A DNA stretch of 64,000 nt from Janthinobacterium sp. (lineage in GTDB: Bacteria > Pseudomonadota > Gammaproteobacteria > Burkholderiales > Burkholderiaceae_D), in the NCBI RefSeq assembly GCF_009923995.1, contig NZ_RFSK01000022.1, positions 1 to 64,000 of the forward strand. The letters are read 5' to 3'. Below are positions 1 through 8,556 of the stretch, in pieces. The notes beneath the pieces are model-generated. The model saw nothing but the letters and a program-made list of their open reading frames with translations. It ran no database searches and had not been told where the DNA came from. The translations under genes and the position numbers were made by a program. Position 1 is the stretch's first letter, and each line of letters opens with the position of its first letter.

Positions 1-136
1 GCCATGCCGCGGCATGGCGGGAGTGCCTGCACCATGTTGCAATGCAGCACTATCCCTGCGGTTATAATCTTCCGCCACATGCCTGGACACAGCATGTTCC
101 CTCACATGAAGTCGAACTACAATTAAAGGAATCTTC

Positions 137-2185
137 GTGCATCGTTCACTGATCAGCGCCGCCTGCTGCGCCCTATTCGCCCTGTCTTCCCCTGCGCTGT
201 ACGCCCAGCAAGCCGCCCAGCCTGCCGCGCCCGTCTCGGGCATCGACCTGAAAACCCTGGACCCGGCAGTCAGCCCGAAGGAAGACTTCTACGGCTACGT
301 CAACGGCGTCTGGACCCGCAACACGGAAATCCCGGCCGACAAATCCGTCTGGGGCACCTACATCGAACTGCGCGAAATCGCGCAAGGCCAGCTGCGCGGC
401 CTGATCGACGCCACCCTGAAAAACCCCGGCAAGCCTGGCAGCGAAGCGCACAAGATCGCCGACCTGTACACCAGCTTCATGGATGAGAAGGCGCGCAATG
501 CGGCCGGCTTCAAGCCCGTCAAAGCGGACCTGGCCCGCGTCGCCGCGCTCAAGGACAAGAAGGACTTGCCGGCCCTGTTCGCCTACCTGCAAGGCAATGG
601 CATCGCCACGCCATTTTCCGCCTATATCGCACCCGATGCGCAAGATCCCGAGCGCTACACGATCAACATCAGCCAGTCCGGCCTGGGCTTGCCTGACCGC
701 GACTACTACCTGAAGGATGACGACGCCAAGCTGCAAGCCGTGCGCGCCAAGTACCTGCAGCATATCGAGACCATGCTGGCCATGAGCGGCGACAAGAAGG
801 CCGCCGAGCACGCGGCGCAGATCCTCGACGTCGAGACGCGCCTGGCTGCCGTGCAATGGACGCGCGTGCAGATGCGCGACCCCGTCAAATCGTACAACCG
901 CGTCGCCTTCGACCAGTTCGCCGCCATGGCGCCTGCATTTGACTGGAAAGCCTACTTTGCCGCCGCCGGCATGGCCAAGAAGGAAAGCTCGGCCGTCGTG
1001 CGCCAGCCCAGCTTCATGACAGGCTTCTCCGAGACCGTGGCCGCCGTGCCGCTGGAATCGTGGAAGAGCTACCTGAACTGGCGCGTCATCGAAAGCTATG
1101 CCTCCTACCTCGACAGCGCCACCGTCAAGGAACGCTTCGCCTTCGAAGGCACGGTGCTGCGCGGCGTGCCGCAAAGCGAACCGCAGTGGCAGCTGGCCCT
1201 GCGCTTCACGGACAGCGCCCTGGCCGACGCCGTCGGCAAGCGCTACGTGGAAATGTACCTGCCGCCCGAAACCAAGCCGCGCGTGATGGCCATGTTCGAC
1301 AACTTCGTCGCCTCGTTCAAGGATGGCATCGAGCAGCTGGACTGGATGGGTCCGGAAACCAAGAAGGAAGCCCAGCTCAAGCTGGCTGCCCTGAAGCCGA
1401 AGATCGCCTACCCGGACAAATGGCGCGATTACAGCAGCATGAAGACCCAGCCGCATGACCTGGTCGCCAACGTGCGCGCGTCGCGCGAGTGGAGCCGCCA
1501 GCAAAACCTGGCCAAGCTGGGCAAACCGGTCGACCGCGACGAATGGTCGATGACGCCGCAAACCGTCAACGCCAGCTACAGTCCCGCGCTCAACGCCATC
1601 ACCATCCCGGCCGCCATCCTGCAGCCGCCGTTCTTCAACGTGAAGGCGGAAGACGCCGTCAACTACGGCTTGCTGGGCATCACCTTCGGCCATGAAATCA
1701 GCCACGCCTTCGACGACTCGGGCAGCCAGTACGACGCCAAGGGCCGTTTGCGCAACTGGTGGACGGCGGAAGACCGCGCCGCCTTCAAGACCCTGGCCGC
1801 CGGCCTGGTCAAGCAATACGGCGCCTACAGCCCCGTGCCCGGCTACCACATCAATGGCGAGCTGACCCTGGGGGAAAACATCGGCGACAATTCCGGCCTG
1901 TCGATCACCTACAAGGCCTACCAGCGTTCGCTGCACGGCAAGCCATCGCCCGTGCTCGACGGCCTGACGGGCGAACAGCGCCTGTACATCGGCTTCGCCC
2001 AGAAATGGCGCGCCAAACTGCGCCCGGAAGCGGCCATCGCGCAAATCAAGAGCGACCCGCACTCGCCAGGCGAATTCCGCGCCAAGGGCACCGTGATGAA
2101 CCAGCCGGGATTCTACGAGGCGTTTGACATCAAGCCAGGCGACAAGATGTATCTGGCGCCGGAGCAGCGCGTAATCATGTGGTAA
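137..2185 (+). CDS. M13 family (neprilysin/PepO-like) zinc metallopeptidase with signal peptide
   Basis: 682-aa ORF; signal peptide; zinc motif HEISH ('FGHEISHAFDDSGSQYD') and 'GENIGDNSGL' typical of M13 peptidases. Confidence 0.93.
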   Translation: MHRSLISAACCALFALSSPALYAQQAAQPAAPVSGIDLKTLDPAVSPKEDFYGYVNGVWTRNTEIPADKSVWGTYIELREIAQGQLRGLIDATLKNPGKPGSEAHKIADLYTSFMDEKARNAAGFKPVKADLARVAALKDKKDLPALFAYLQGNGIATPFSAYIAPDAQDPERYTINISQSGLGLPDRDYYLKDDDAKLQAVRAKYLQHIETMLAMSGDKKAAEHAAQILDVETRLAAVQWTRVQMRDPVKSYNRVAFDQFAAMAPAFDWKAYFAAAGMAKKESSAVVRQPSFMTGFSETVAAVPLESWKSYLNWRVIESYASYLDSATVKERFAFEGTVLRGVPQSEPQWQLALRFTDSALADAVGKRYVEMYLPPETKPRVMAMFDNFVASFKDGIEQLDWMGPETKKEAQLKLAALKPKIAYPDKWRDYSSMKTQPHDLVANVRASREWSRQQNLAKLGKPVDRDEWSMTPQTVNASYSPALNAITIPAAILQPPFFNVKAEDAVNYGLLGITFGHEISHAFDDSGSQYDAKGRLRNWWTAEDRAAFKTLAAGLVKQYGAYSPVPGYHINGELTLGENIGDNSGLSITYKAYQRSLHGKPSPVLDGLTGEQRLYIGFAQKWRAKLRPEAAIAQIKSDPHSPGEFRAKGTVMNQPGFYEAFDIKPGDKMYLAPEQRVIMW

Positions 2186-2233
2186 ATCTCAAGGCAGGAT
2201 GAATCGGCTGTGATTCATTTCCCGTCTTCGATT

Positions 2234-2263
2234 GAAAAAGCCCGCTTTTTGCGGGCTTTTTGG
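2234..2263 (+). terminator. Rho-independent terminator after M13 peptidase
   Basis: aaaaagcccgctttttgcgggctttttgg stem-loop with T-run. Confidence 0.75.
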
Positions 2264-2608
2264 CGAGAGGGGTTCCTATCGTCCGCTGGAGGCCGCAACA
2301 TCAACGGGTTCCGACTTCGAAAACTTAGCTGTGCCCTCTTAGCTGCGCCCTTAAACATGCCCCTCGCATGACCAAACCCGAATATCTCTAAATGGGAGCA
2401 GCCTCTCCATAACTTGAAAACAATGTTTGGTTGATGAACTTCTGACAGAGGCTTACTTGGTTATTCAGCTCTAACTGACCGGGCTTCTGCAGTGTTCAAT
2501 GCATCTGCCAGTGTCCAAATGGCGGACATGACCCCGGCCCTTACTGAGGGCGGCTGGTAAAGACAATATGATGAACCAGTTCTGAACCTTTGGCTTGACT
2601 GTAGAGTG

Positions 2609-2638
2609 AGAAAGCCCGCTTCGGCGGGCTTTTTTCGT
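2609..2638. terminator. Terminator-like hairpin
   Basis: agaaagcccgcttcggcgggcttttttcg. Confidence 0.6.
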
Positions 2639-3285
2639 TAAACGAACGGCAATCCCGCTTGCTTAAGGATGCTCATGCTTCATAGACATACCGCGAATCG
2701 ATAGCGCCGATACTGACGGCAATTGATATCGCTCTGCCCGGCCATGCTGGCATTCCTGTAATTAAATTCGTAAAGTGATTGAAGACTGTCATTCATCCTA
2801 CCCGACAGTGTTACTTCACCGCTGCATTGCAGCCACTTCCTGCATTTCTCTATTTGCCGATGGCAAAGCGTTAAAAAATTCTTGATCATTTATTTCTCCG
2901 CAAAGTTTGATCTGGCGCAGCCGAAGATTCGATGGAGGGCGGGGATTGCTTGCAGCATGTATTGGGCCGCTATGGCCGGCTGGAAGCCGGCTTCCATTAT
3001 CCAGTGCTCCGCTTTCTGCTGCCGGGTTTACGCAAGCGGCTGGCTGAAAATTGGCCGCGCCGGAAAGTGTTCAGAAATTTCCCCGTAACTTCACGTGAAA
3101 TATCGGCTTGACCGCCCTTGATTGGATTTCATCCTTCAAGATATGATGACAAAAAAATTGATTTTAAGAAACTTACACAACTCACCGATATTTTGCTCCC
3201 GCACTTCAAAAGCTAAAGCGAAATATTTTTACAACCGAGCGCGAGACGCTCAATAAGAAACGCTTAATACAAAGGATTTTGAAGC

Positions 3286-4023
3286 ATGGCAAATGAATTA
3301 GACGAAGTAACTGGCCCGATAAACGAGCAGGGGCGCGACATCAACGTCATCAGCAAGCAGATTCCCGTCCAAGTCGGCACCGGGTCGCTCATATTTGAAA
3401 TCGCCCTGTGGGCGGTCCTTCCGCTGATCGGCGGCTTGGCGCTGCTAACCGGTGCATTGCCGCAAACGTACAGCTTGGCACTCCTGGTGCTGGGGGCACT
3501 GCCAGGCCTGGTCTTCCTGTTCATGAAGATCTCCGCCCTGGCGTATCTGCGCAAGCTGCAGCAGAAAATCCAGGCCGATGCGTCACAGATCGACAATTAC
3601 CTGGAACAGCGCGTCGTCGTGCTGAACAACGTGGTTGGCCTGGTCGCAAAAGCGATCGACCTCGACAAGGACGTGATGAAGTCGGTCGCAGCTTACCGGA
3701 GCGGACAGAACGCCGATGCCGAACGCAATCAGGCATCGCAGAAAATCGACGGGATTTTTTCCCGCATCAGCCTGGCGTGCGAAGCCTACCCGGATCTGAA
3801 GGCACAAGCCGTCATCGCCGATGCCATGCGCCAGAACAGTTATCTGCAAAAGGAAGTAACCGCCGCGCGCACGCTGTATAACGATACCGTCGGCATGTGG
3901 AACCAGGACGTCTTTGCCTGGCCGACCAAGCAGATCGTAGCGGCGCGGCAAGGTTACACCACGCGAATTCCTTTCACCGCCTCCGCCGAAACCAAGGCTG
4001 CCGCCCGGAGCGTCTTCTTTTGA
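3286..4023 (+). CDS. LemA family protein
   Basis: 245-aa ORF with two TM segments and a LemA-like helical core ('LRKLQQKIQADASQIDNYLEQRVVVLNNVVGLVAKAIDLDKDVMKSV'), followed by a DUF3137-like gene. Confidence 0.75.
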   Translation: MANELDEVTGPINEQGRDINVISKQIPVQVGTGSLIFEIALWAVLPLIGGLALLTGALPQTYSLALLVLGALPGLVFLFMKISALAYLRKLQQKIQADASQIDNYLEQRVVVLNNVVGLVAKAIDLDKDVMKSVAAYRSGQNADAERNQASQKIDGIFSRISLACEAYPDLKAQAVIADAMRQNSYLQKEVTAARTLYNDTVGMWNQDVFAWPTKQIVAARQGYTTRIPFTASAETKAAARSVFF

Positions 4024-5753
4024 TCAACGACGTCCATGAACCATTGGAGCAGTATTCTCTCCATTTCAAAAATGCTCACGCCAGCAATACGTCGGACTTT
4101 TTCGAAGACCTCGTGCGCCAGTCCGGCGTGGACGAGAACGCCAACATCGCGACGGTGCAGGAACTACGCGTGCTCGAAAAGCAGGCTGCGGGCGCCGGTT
4201 CCAGCAACAAATGGTGGCGTATCCTGCGCGGCGCCAGCATCGTGGCCGCGCTACTGGCGGCACTCTATCTCTACGCCTATTACGCATGGCCATGGCTCAT
4301 GGTCCCAGCGATTGCGCTTGCCATTGCGATTCATACGCTCAACCGCATCATCAACGATTCCGACGCACAGTTAAAGCGGCTGCAGGAAGCCTGCGACGCC
4401 AAACGTGCCGTGGCCTGGGGCCAGATGGTGCCGCTGAACCGCCTGTACGACTGGGACATCATGGCAAAGCTGATGCAGCAGACAGTACCTCGCATCGCAT
4501 TCGACCCGTATTTCAGCAACGGCCGCATGGAAGAGCTGCGCAAGAGCTTTGGCTGGTTTGGCAATCTGGGGGACGACCACTCGATCGTGTTCTCGCACAG
4601 CGGCGTACTGAACGGCAACCCGTTCATTCTTGCACGCACCTTGTCCCACTCGATGGGCAGCAAGAAATACGATAGCTCGCTGGCTATCAGCTGGACGGAA
4701 CAGTACCGCAATTCGCAAGGCAAACTGGAAACCAGAACCCGCCACGAAACCCTGCGGGCATCGATCGAGCGTCCAATGCCCGAATACGAGAACCAGACGT
4801 TTATCGTCTACGGCAACGAAGCGGCGCCGGATCTCGTGTTCAGCCGCCACCCGTCAAAACTCTCCAGCCTGGAGGACGGCTTCTTCGACAAATGGCGGAA
4901 GAATCGCGCCATCAAGAAGCTGGAAGAAAAGTCCCGCGATGTCGACGAGGGGCATACTTTTACGGTGATGGCCAACCGCGAATTCGACGCCTTGTTCGAT
5001 GCCACGGACCGCAACCATGAAGTACAGTTCCGGCTATTGTTCACGCCATTGGCGCAACAGGAAATGCTCAAGCTGCTCAAGGATAATCAAACAGGTTTTG
5101 GCGACACGTTCGTATTCGAAAAAACCCGCATGATCAACGTGCTGGAATCGGGACATATGCGCGCGACCGACATCAGCGGCGCCCCGGAGAAATTCTTTGC
5201 CTACGAACTCGCCCAGGCCCGCCTGTTTTTCAACGCCTATCACAACGATTTCTTCAAGTCATTCTACTTTGGGATCGCCCCGCTGCTTGCCATCCCACTG
5301 TACCAACAGCATCGTCCGCACTCGGACATCTATCAAGACACGTATTCGCACAAACCTTGTTTCTGGGAGCATGAAGCGATTGCCAATTACCACGGCGAGG
5401 CGACGTTCGAGCATCCCGAGTGCGTCACGCGAAGTATCCTGAAGACATCCATGCAGCAGCAAGCCGACGGATCGCAGAAAGTACATGTAACGGCCAGCGG
5501 CTTCCGCAGCGTCGCGCGCACCCAGTACGTCTCGGTGAGAGGCGGAGATGGCCGCTCCCATCAGGTTCCAGTGCATTGGGACGAGTACTTCGAGGTCGAA
5601 AATAGCGCCAACATGCTGGTAAAGGAAACGGCCTCGCCAGACAACACCGCCACGGATGATGCCGCGTTACCGCCGGCGTTTTCACAGCGTGGCATCGATG
5701 CCGAGAGAACCGTGCTTCGCCGGTCGATTGTTTCGGCGGTTTTGGCTGGTTAG
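4020..5753 (+). CDS. DUF3137 domain-containing membrane protein (probable TTG start overlapping the LemA stop)
   Basis: ORF open from 3897, but TTG at 4020 overlaps TGA 4021-4023; two TM helices near the N-terminus; LemA neighbour. Confidence 0.7.
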   Translation: MINDVHEPLEQYSLHFKNAHASNTSDFFEDLVRQSGVDENANIATVQELRVLEKQAAGAGSSNKWWRILRGASIVAALLAALYLYAYYAWPWLMVPAIALAIAIHTLNRIINDSDAQLKRLQEACDAKRAVAWGQMVPLNRLYDWDIMAKLMQQTVPRIAFDPYFSNGRMEELRKSFGWFGNLGDDHSIVFSHSGVLNGNPFILARTLSHSMGSKKYDSSLAISWTEQYRNSQGKLETRTRHETLRASIERPMPEYENQTFIVYGNEAAPDLVFSRHPSKLSSLEDGFFDKWRKNRAIKKLEEKSRDVDEGHTFTVMANREFDALFDATDRNHEVQFRLLFTPLAQQEMLKLLKDNQTGFGDTFVFEKTRMINVLESGHMRATDISGAPEKFFAYELAQARLFFNAYHNDFFKSFYFGIAPLLAIPLYQQHRPHSDIYQDTYSHKPCFWEHEAIANYHGEATFEHPECVTRSILKTSMQQQADGSQKVHVTASGFRSVARTQYVSVRGGDGRSHQVPVHWDEYFEVENSANMLVKETASPDNTATDDAALPPAFSQRGIDAERTVLRRSIVSAVLAG

Positions 5754-6014
5754 GGCGACTTTGCGGATTGCAGTGGCAAAAGTTGGCCGCTGCAGTATGA
5801 AATCACAAAGGACGCAGAGGACGCAGCAAAGGACGCAGGATCAGGTCTGCCATTTGGACACGAACTGATAGGCTAAGTGTTGTAGAAGCATGCTCAGTCG
5901 CAAAGCTGATCAGAACCACGAACGCACGGGGCTATCGTGCAGCGGCGGCAGTTGGTCGATTCGAAGCACACTGCCCTGCGCCTGAAGAACGAAGTGCGTC
6001 TCTCCGCGTATAGA

Positions 6015-6058
6015 CGAAAAAAGAAAAAGCTACCCTCGGGTAGCTTTTTCTTTTTTCG
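6015..6058. terminator. Perfect 21-bp inverted repeat, probable bidirectional terminator abutting the island att repeat
   Basis: cgaaaaaagaaaaagctaccc-tc-gggtagctttttcttttttcg. Confidence 0.7.
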
Positions 6059-6073
6059 AGAGGGGGATTCGAA
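6058..6073. repeat. Distal att direct repeat of genomic island
   Basis: gagagggggattcgaa, identical to 19601-19616 in the 3' end of tRNA-Ser. Confidence 0.75.
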
Positions 6074-6198
6074 TCATGCTCTAGAGTCGCATAATTCTGG
6101 GATTTCGATCAATTCCAGATTGGAGAATCCCCCAAAACATACCCCCTCGAACCAGCTTATGACTTCACGCCCCCTCAATTCAGGGAACATAGTTATAG

Positions 6199-7428
6199 CT
6201 ATGCGAGCTGAGGAAGCTGGCTGATAAACAAGTCGGACACTTTGCCGGCTGAGCTGATCAAGTTTGACAGCAACCTCCAGTTCTCGGTTTCCTTACGAAC
6301 TCTCCCAGCAACGATTGCGGGATGAATTTGAAGCTGTCGCGCTAACGCAATTGCGTCGTCCTGCGCATAACTTATCCGGACTTGAGCCGTTGCCCACACA
6401 GCCTCTGGGATCAATGCTTCGCTAGCTTCCCGATCCGCTTGCTGTTCTTCTTCGCTTGAACGGGTCTTGTCATCCAAATTATCTACAATAGAGGGACGCG
6501 CAGCGGACAAATGGCACTGCACGTGAATCAACTCATGCAACAATGCAAACCAGAAATTATCTAAGCGGTCGTGGCGTAGTGTTAATGCCACGATCGGCAT
6601 TTCACTGTCCAGCAGTGCCGCGCCGTCGAGATATGTCTTGTCGAAGTGCTTCTCAAAGACAAGCGCAATGCCAAAGTTGGACAAGTATTCTTGAGCAAGC
6701 AGCGGCCCCATTTCGAACGAAGACAATCGTACCAAATCACGTAGCCACTGCAATGTGATAGTTCCTGGCTGATATTGGCCTTTGAGCGTTCGCGTGCGAG
6801 CCTTGCGCAGAACACAAGCTTGCCAGACCATCAAAGAGTGTTCATCCATCATGCGTGCGCCGCTTTGGTGTAATGTAGCGCGTAATTTGATTTGTTGCCC
6901 AGCAAGACCGGACATCGCTCTGAAGAACCCAGTCACCAGCTCCTCTGCGTAGTCCTTTAGATGCTGTACGCTACGCCTAGCATCCCCGAATAGGCCACGT
7001 TCCTGCATTTCTGCTAAAGGAAACTTAGTGTAATCAATGTTTGGCTCAGCAAACAGGTCAAAGACCTCGCCAATCAGCACATCCGCAGGGATACCTAAGC
7101 CGACATGTAATTTACGGATCATCGATAGGCTCAGCGGCCTTTTACGACCAAGAACTTCTGAAACCTTGGAAATTGAGCCAATGTAGGGAACCAGATCCTT
7201 TTGCGCCAAGCGTTGTTGATCCATTCTGAATAGGATCGCGTCAATAGGATCAGGGAGGGACGGAGGGAAACGATTTTTCTCATACGACTGAATGACGAGT
7301 GCGAGCAGCTCCAACTCTGCATCTTCAGTAGAACCGAGCGTAGGATCTTTGTCCATAAGCTCAGACAGGCGAGCAACGGCAGCGGCGTAGTCACCTTCCG
7401 TTTTAAGTACTCGAATCTGTGTGTTCAT
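6199..7428 (-). CDS. HigA-type HTH antitoxin fused to ImmA/IrrE-like metallopeptidase domain
   Basis: 409 aa; N-terminal HigA-like HTH ('RLAQKDLVPYIGSISKVSEVLGRKRPLSLSMIRKLHVGLGIPADVLIGE'); C-terminal HExxH 'LLHELIHVQCHL'; directly downstream of higB-like gene. Confidence 0.8.
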   Translation of the reverse strand: MNTQIRVLKTEGDYAAAVARLSELMDKDPTLGSTEDAELELLALVIQSYEKNRFPPSLPDPIDAILFRMDQQRLAQKDLVPYIGSISKVSEVLGRKRPLSLSMIRKLHVGLGIPADVLIGEVFDLFAEPNIDYTKFPLAEMQERGLFGDARRSVQHLKDYAEELVTGFFRAMSGLAGQQIKLRATLHQSGARMMDEHSLMVWQACVLRKARTRTLKGQYQPGTITLQWLRDLVRLSSFEMGPLLAQEYLSNFGIALVFEKHFDKTYLDGAALLDSEMPIVALTLRHDRLDNFWFALLHELIHVQCHLSAARPSIVDNLDDKTRSSEEEQQADREASEALIPEAVWATAQVRISYAQDDAIALARQLQIHPAIVAGRVRKETENWRLLSNLISSAGKVSDLFISQLPQLA

Positions 7429-7460
7429 ACTGACCTCCTGACGCTAAAGTACATAGGTTT

Positions 7461-7757
7461 CTACTTGTTGAAATTCTTCTTGTTGTACTCGGCATGCGTA
7501 CCACCCCACTCGATCAAGACGAGACCGTTGCGGAAGCGAACTTTCACGACAAGCCGGTATGAATTACCTTTAATGTTGAAAATAATCCTGTTGTCAGCCA
7601 AGAAGCTGGCCGTTGAGAACCGATCTTTAACGTCCTGCGGCCCAGCCCATTGCCCGCGTTCAACCTCTGCACGCCAAGCATCCAGTGCGCCACGCGCATC
7701 AGCATGCGTATGCTTCAGTGCCTCAAGCACTTCCAAGTGAACTAGCTGCATAGGCAC
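7461..7757 (-). CDS. HigB-type mRNA interferase toxin
   Basis: 98 aa; 'FLADNRIIFNIKGNSYRLVVKVRFRNGLVLIEWGGTHAEYNK' typical of the HigB_toxin family. Confidence 0.85.
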   Translation of the reverse strand: MPMQLVHLEVLEALKHTHADARGALDAWRAEVERGQWAGPQDVKDRFSTASFLADNRIIFNIKGNSYRLVVKVRFRNGLVLIEWGGTHAEYNKKNFNK

Positions 7758-7766
7758 CGCCCTGAC

Positions 7767-7806
7767 TTCCCAAATTTATTCAAATTATACATTCCCAATT
7801 TGGGAT
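7767..7806. promoter_or_regulatory. Putative TA operator / divergent promoter region
   Basis: Palindrome tcccaa-t-ttggga (7793-7805) and a half-site ttcccaaatt (7767-7776) between higBA and the hsd operon. Confidence 0.5.
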
Positions 7807-7940
7807 ATGTCAAATGTCCCTGCACCATTTTGTCAAGTCCCCTCACAAGTTATTCGATTGCATCAAAATTTATGCAGCATCAACAATGCTGCGATAAATT
7901 GTTGGTGCAATGCTAGCACGCATACGCTAAAATATGCAAC

Positions 7941-8549
7941 ATGTTCAATGATGCGAAAAAACTTAATCTCAAAGATGTCGCCAGAATTCGTGGCGGCCAC
8001 CCCTTTCGCGGCTCAGTGCCAGTAATTGCAAATGCTCCTGTGGCTGTTGTGCAGATGAAAGACATCCTTCCATCGGGTCAGATCGACTGGTCGTCCACCG
8101 TTCGAACTGAGCTTGTAGGACGCAAAGAACCTGACTGGCTCAAGCCTGGAGACATACTATTCATCTCAAGAGGTAATCGATACCACGCTGCCTGTGTGGA
8201 CCAACCTCCGCCCCTTGCTGTGTGCGGTGCTCACTTATTTCATCTCACTGTACGAGACCCTGACATCGTTCTCCCAGCCTTCCTAGCTTGGCAGATTGGA
8301 CAGCCTCCTGTTCAGCGGCAACTTCAGCAGGCCGCCTCAGGCTCACACCAGCTCAGCGTCGCGAGGCCCGCTTTGGAGGCATTAGAGATCGCAGTGCCCT
8401 CTTTGAAGACCCAGCGACTTCTCGTTGATCTCGCGGACATGGCTCAACGTGAGAAAGCCTTACTCACAGCCATGATCCGTAATCGCGAACAAGAACTCGA
8501 AGCCTTGGCACATGCAATTGCCGAAGGCATTCCCCTGAATTTTTCCTGA
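7941..8549 (+). CDS. Half-size type I restriction specificity (HsdS-like, single TRD) protein
   Basis: 202 aa; 'WLKPGDILFISRGNRYHAAC' and 'SGSHQLSVARPALEALEIAVPSLKTQRLLVDLADMAQREKALL' resemble a single TRD plus spacer helix; upstream of hsdM. Confidence 0.75.
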   Translation: MFNDAKKLNLKDVARIRGGHPFRGSVPVIANAPVAVVQMKDILPSGQIDWSSTVRTELVGRKEPDWLKPGDILFISRGNRYHAACVDQPPPLAVCGAHLFHLTVRDPDIVLPAFLAWQIGQPPVQRQLQQAASGSHQLSVARPALEALEIAVPSLKTQRLLVDLADMAQREKALLTAMIRNREQELEALAHAIAEGIPLNFS

Positions 8550-8556
8550 GTAACCT

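Noticed and set aside
173-2062. 629-aa minus-strand ORF opposite the M13 peptidase
   Set aside because: Shadow ORF caused by high GC third-position bias; repetitive Arg/Gly/Val composition and no domain.
2680-2889. 69-aa minus ORF (MIKNFLTLCHRQIEK...) with a weak GGAG upstream
   Set aside because: Short, no recognised family; not enough support to call a gene.
5800-5840. Direct repeats aaaggacgcag-aggacgcag-caaaggacgcag
   Set aside because: Short, decayed tandem repeat of a type common in GC-rich intergenic DNA; no further structure visible.
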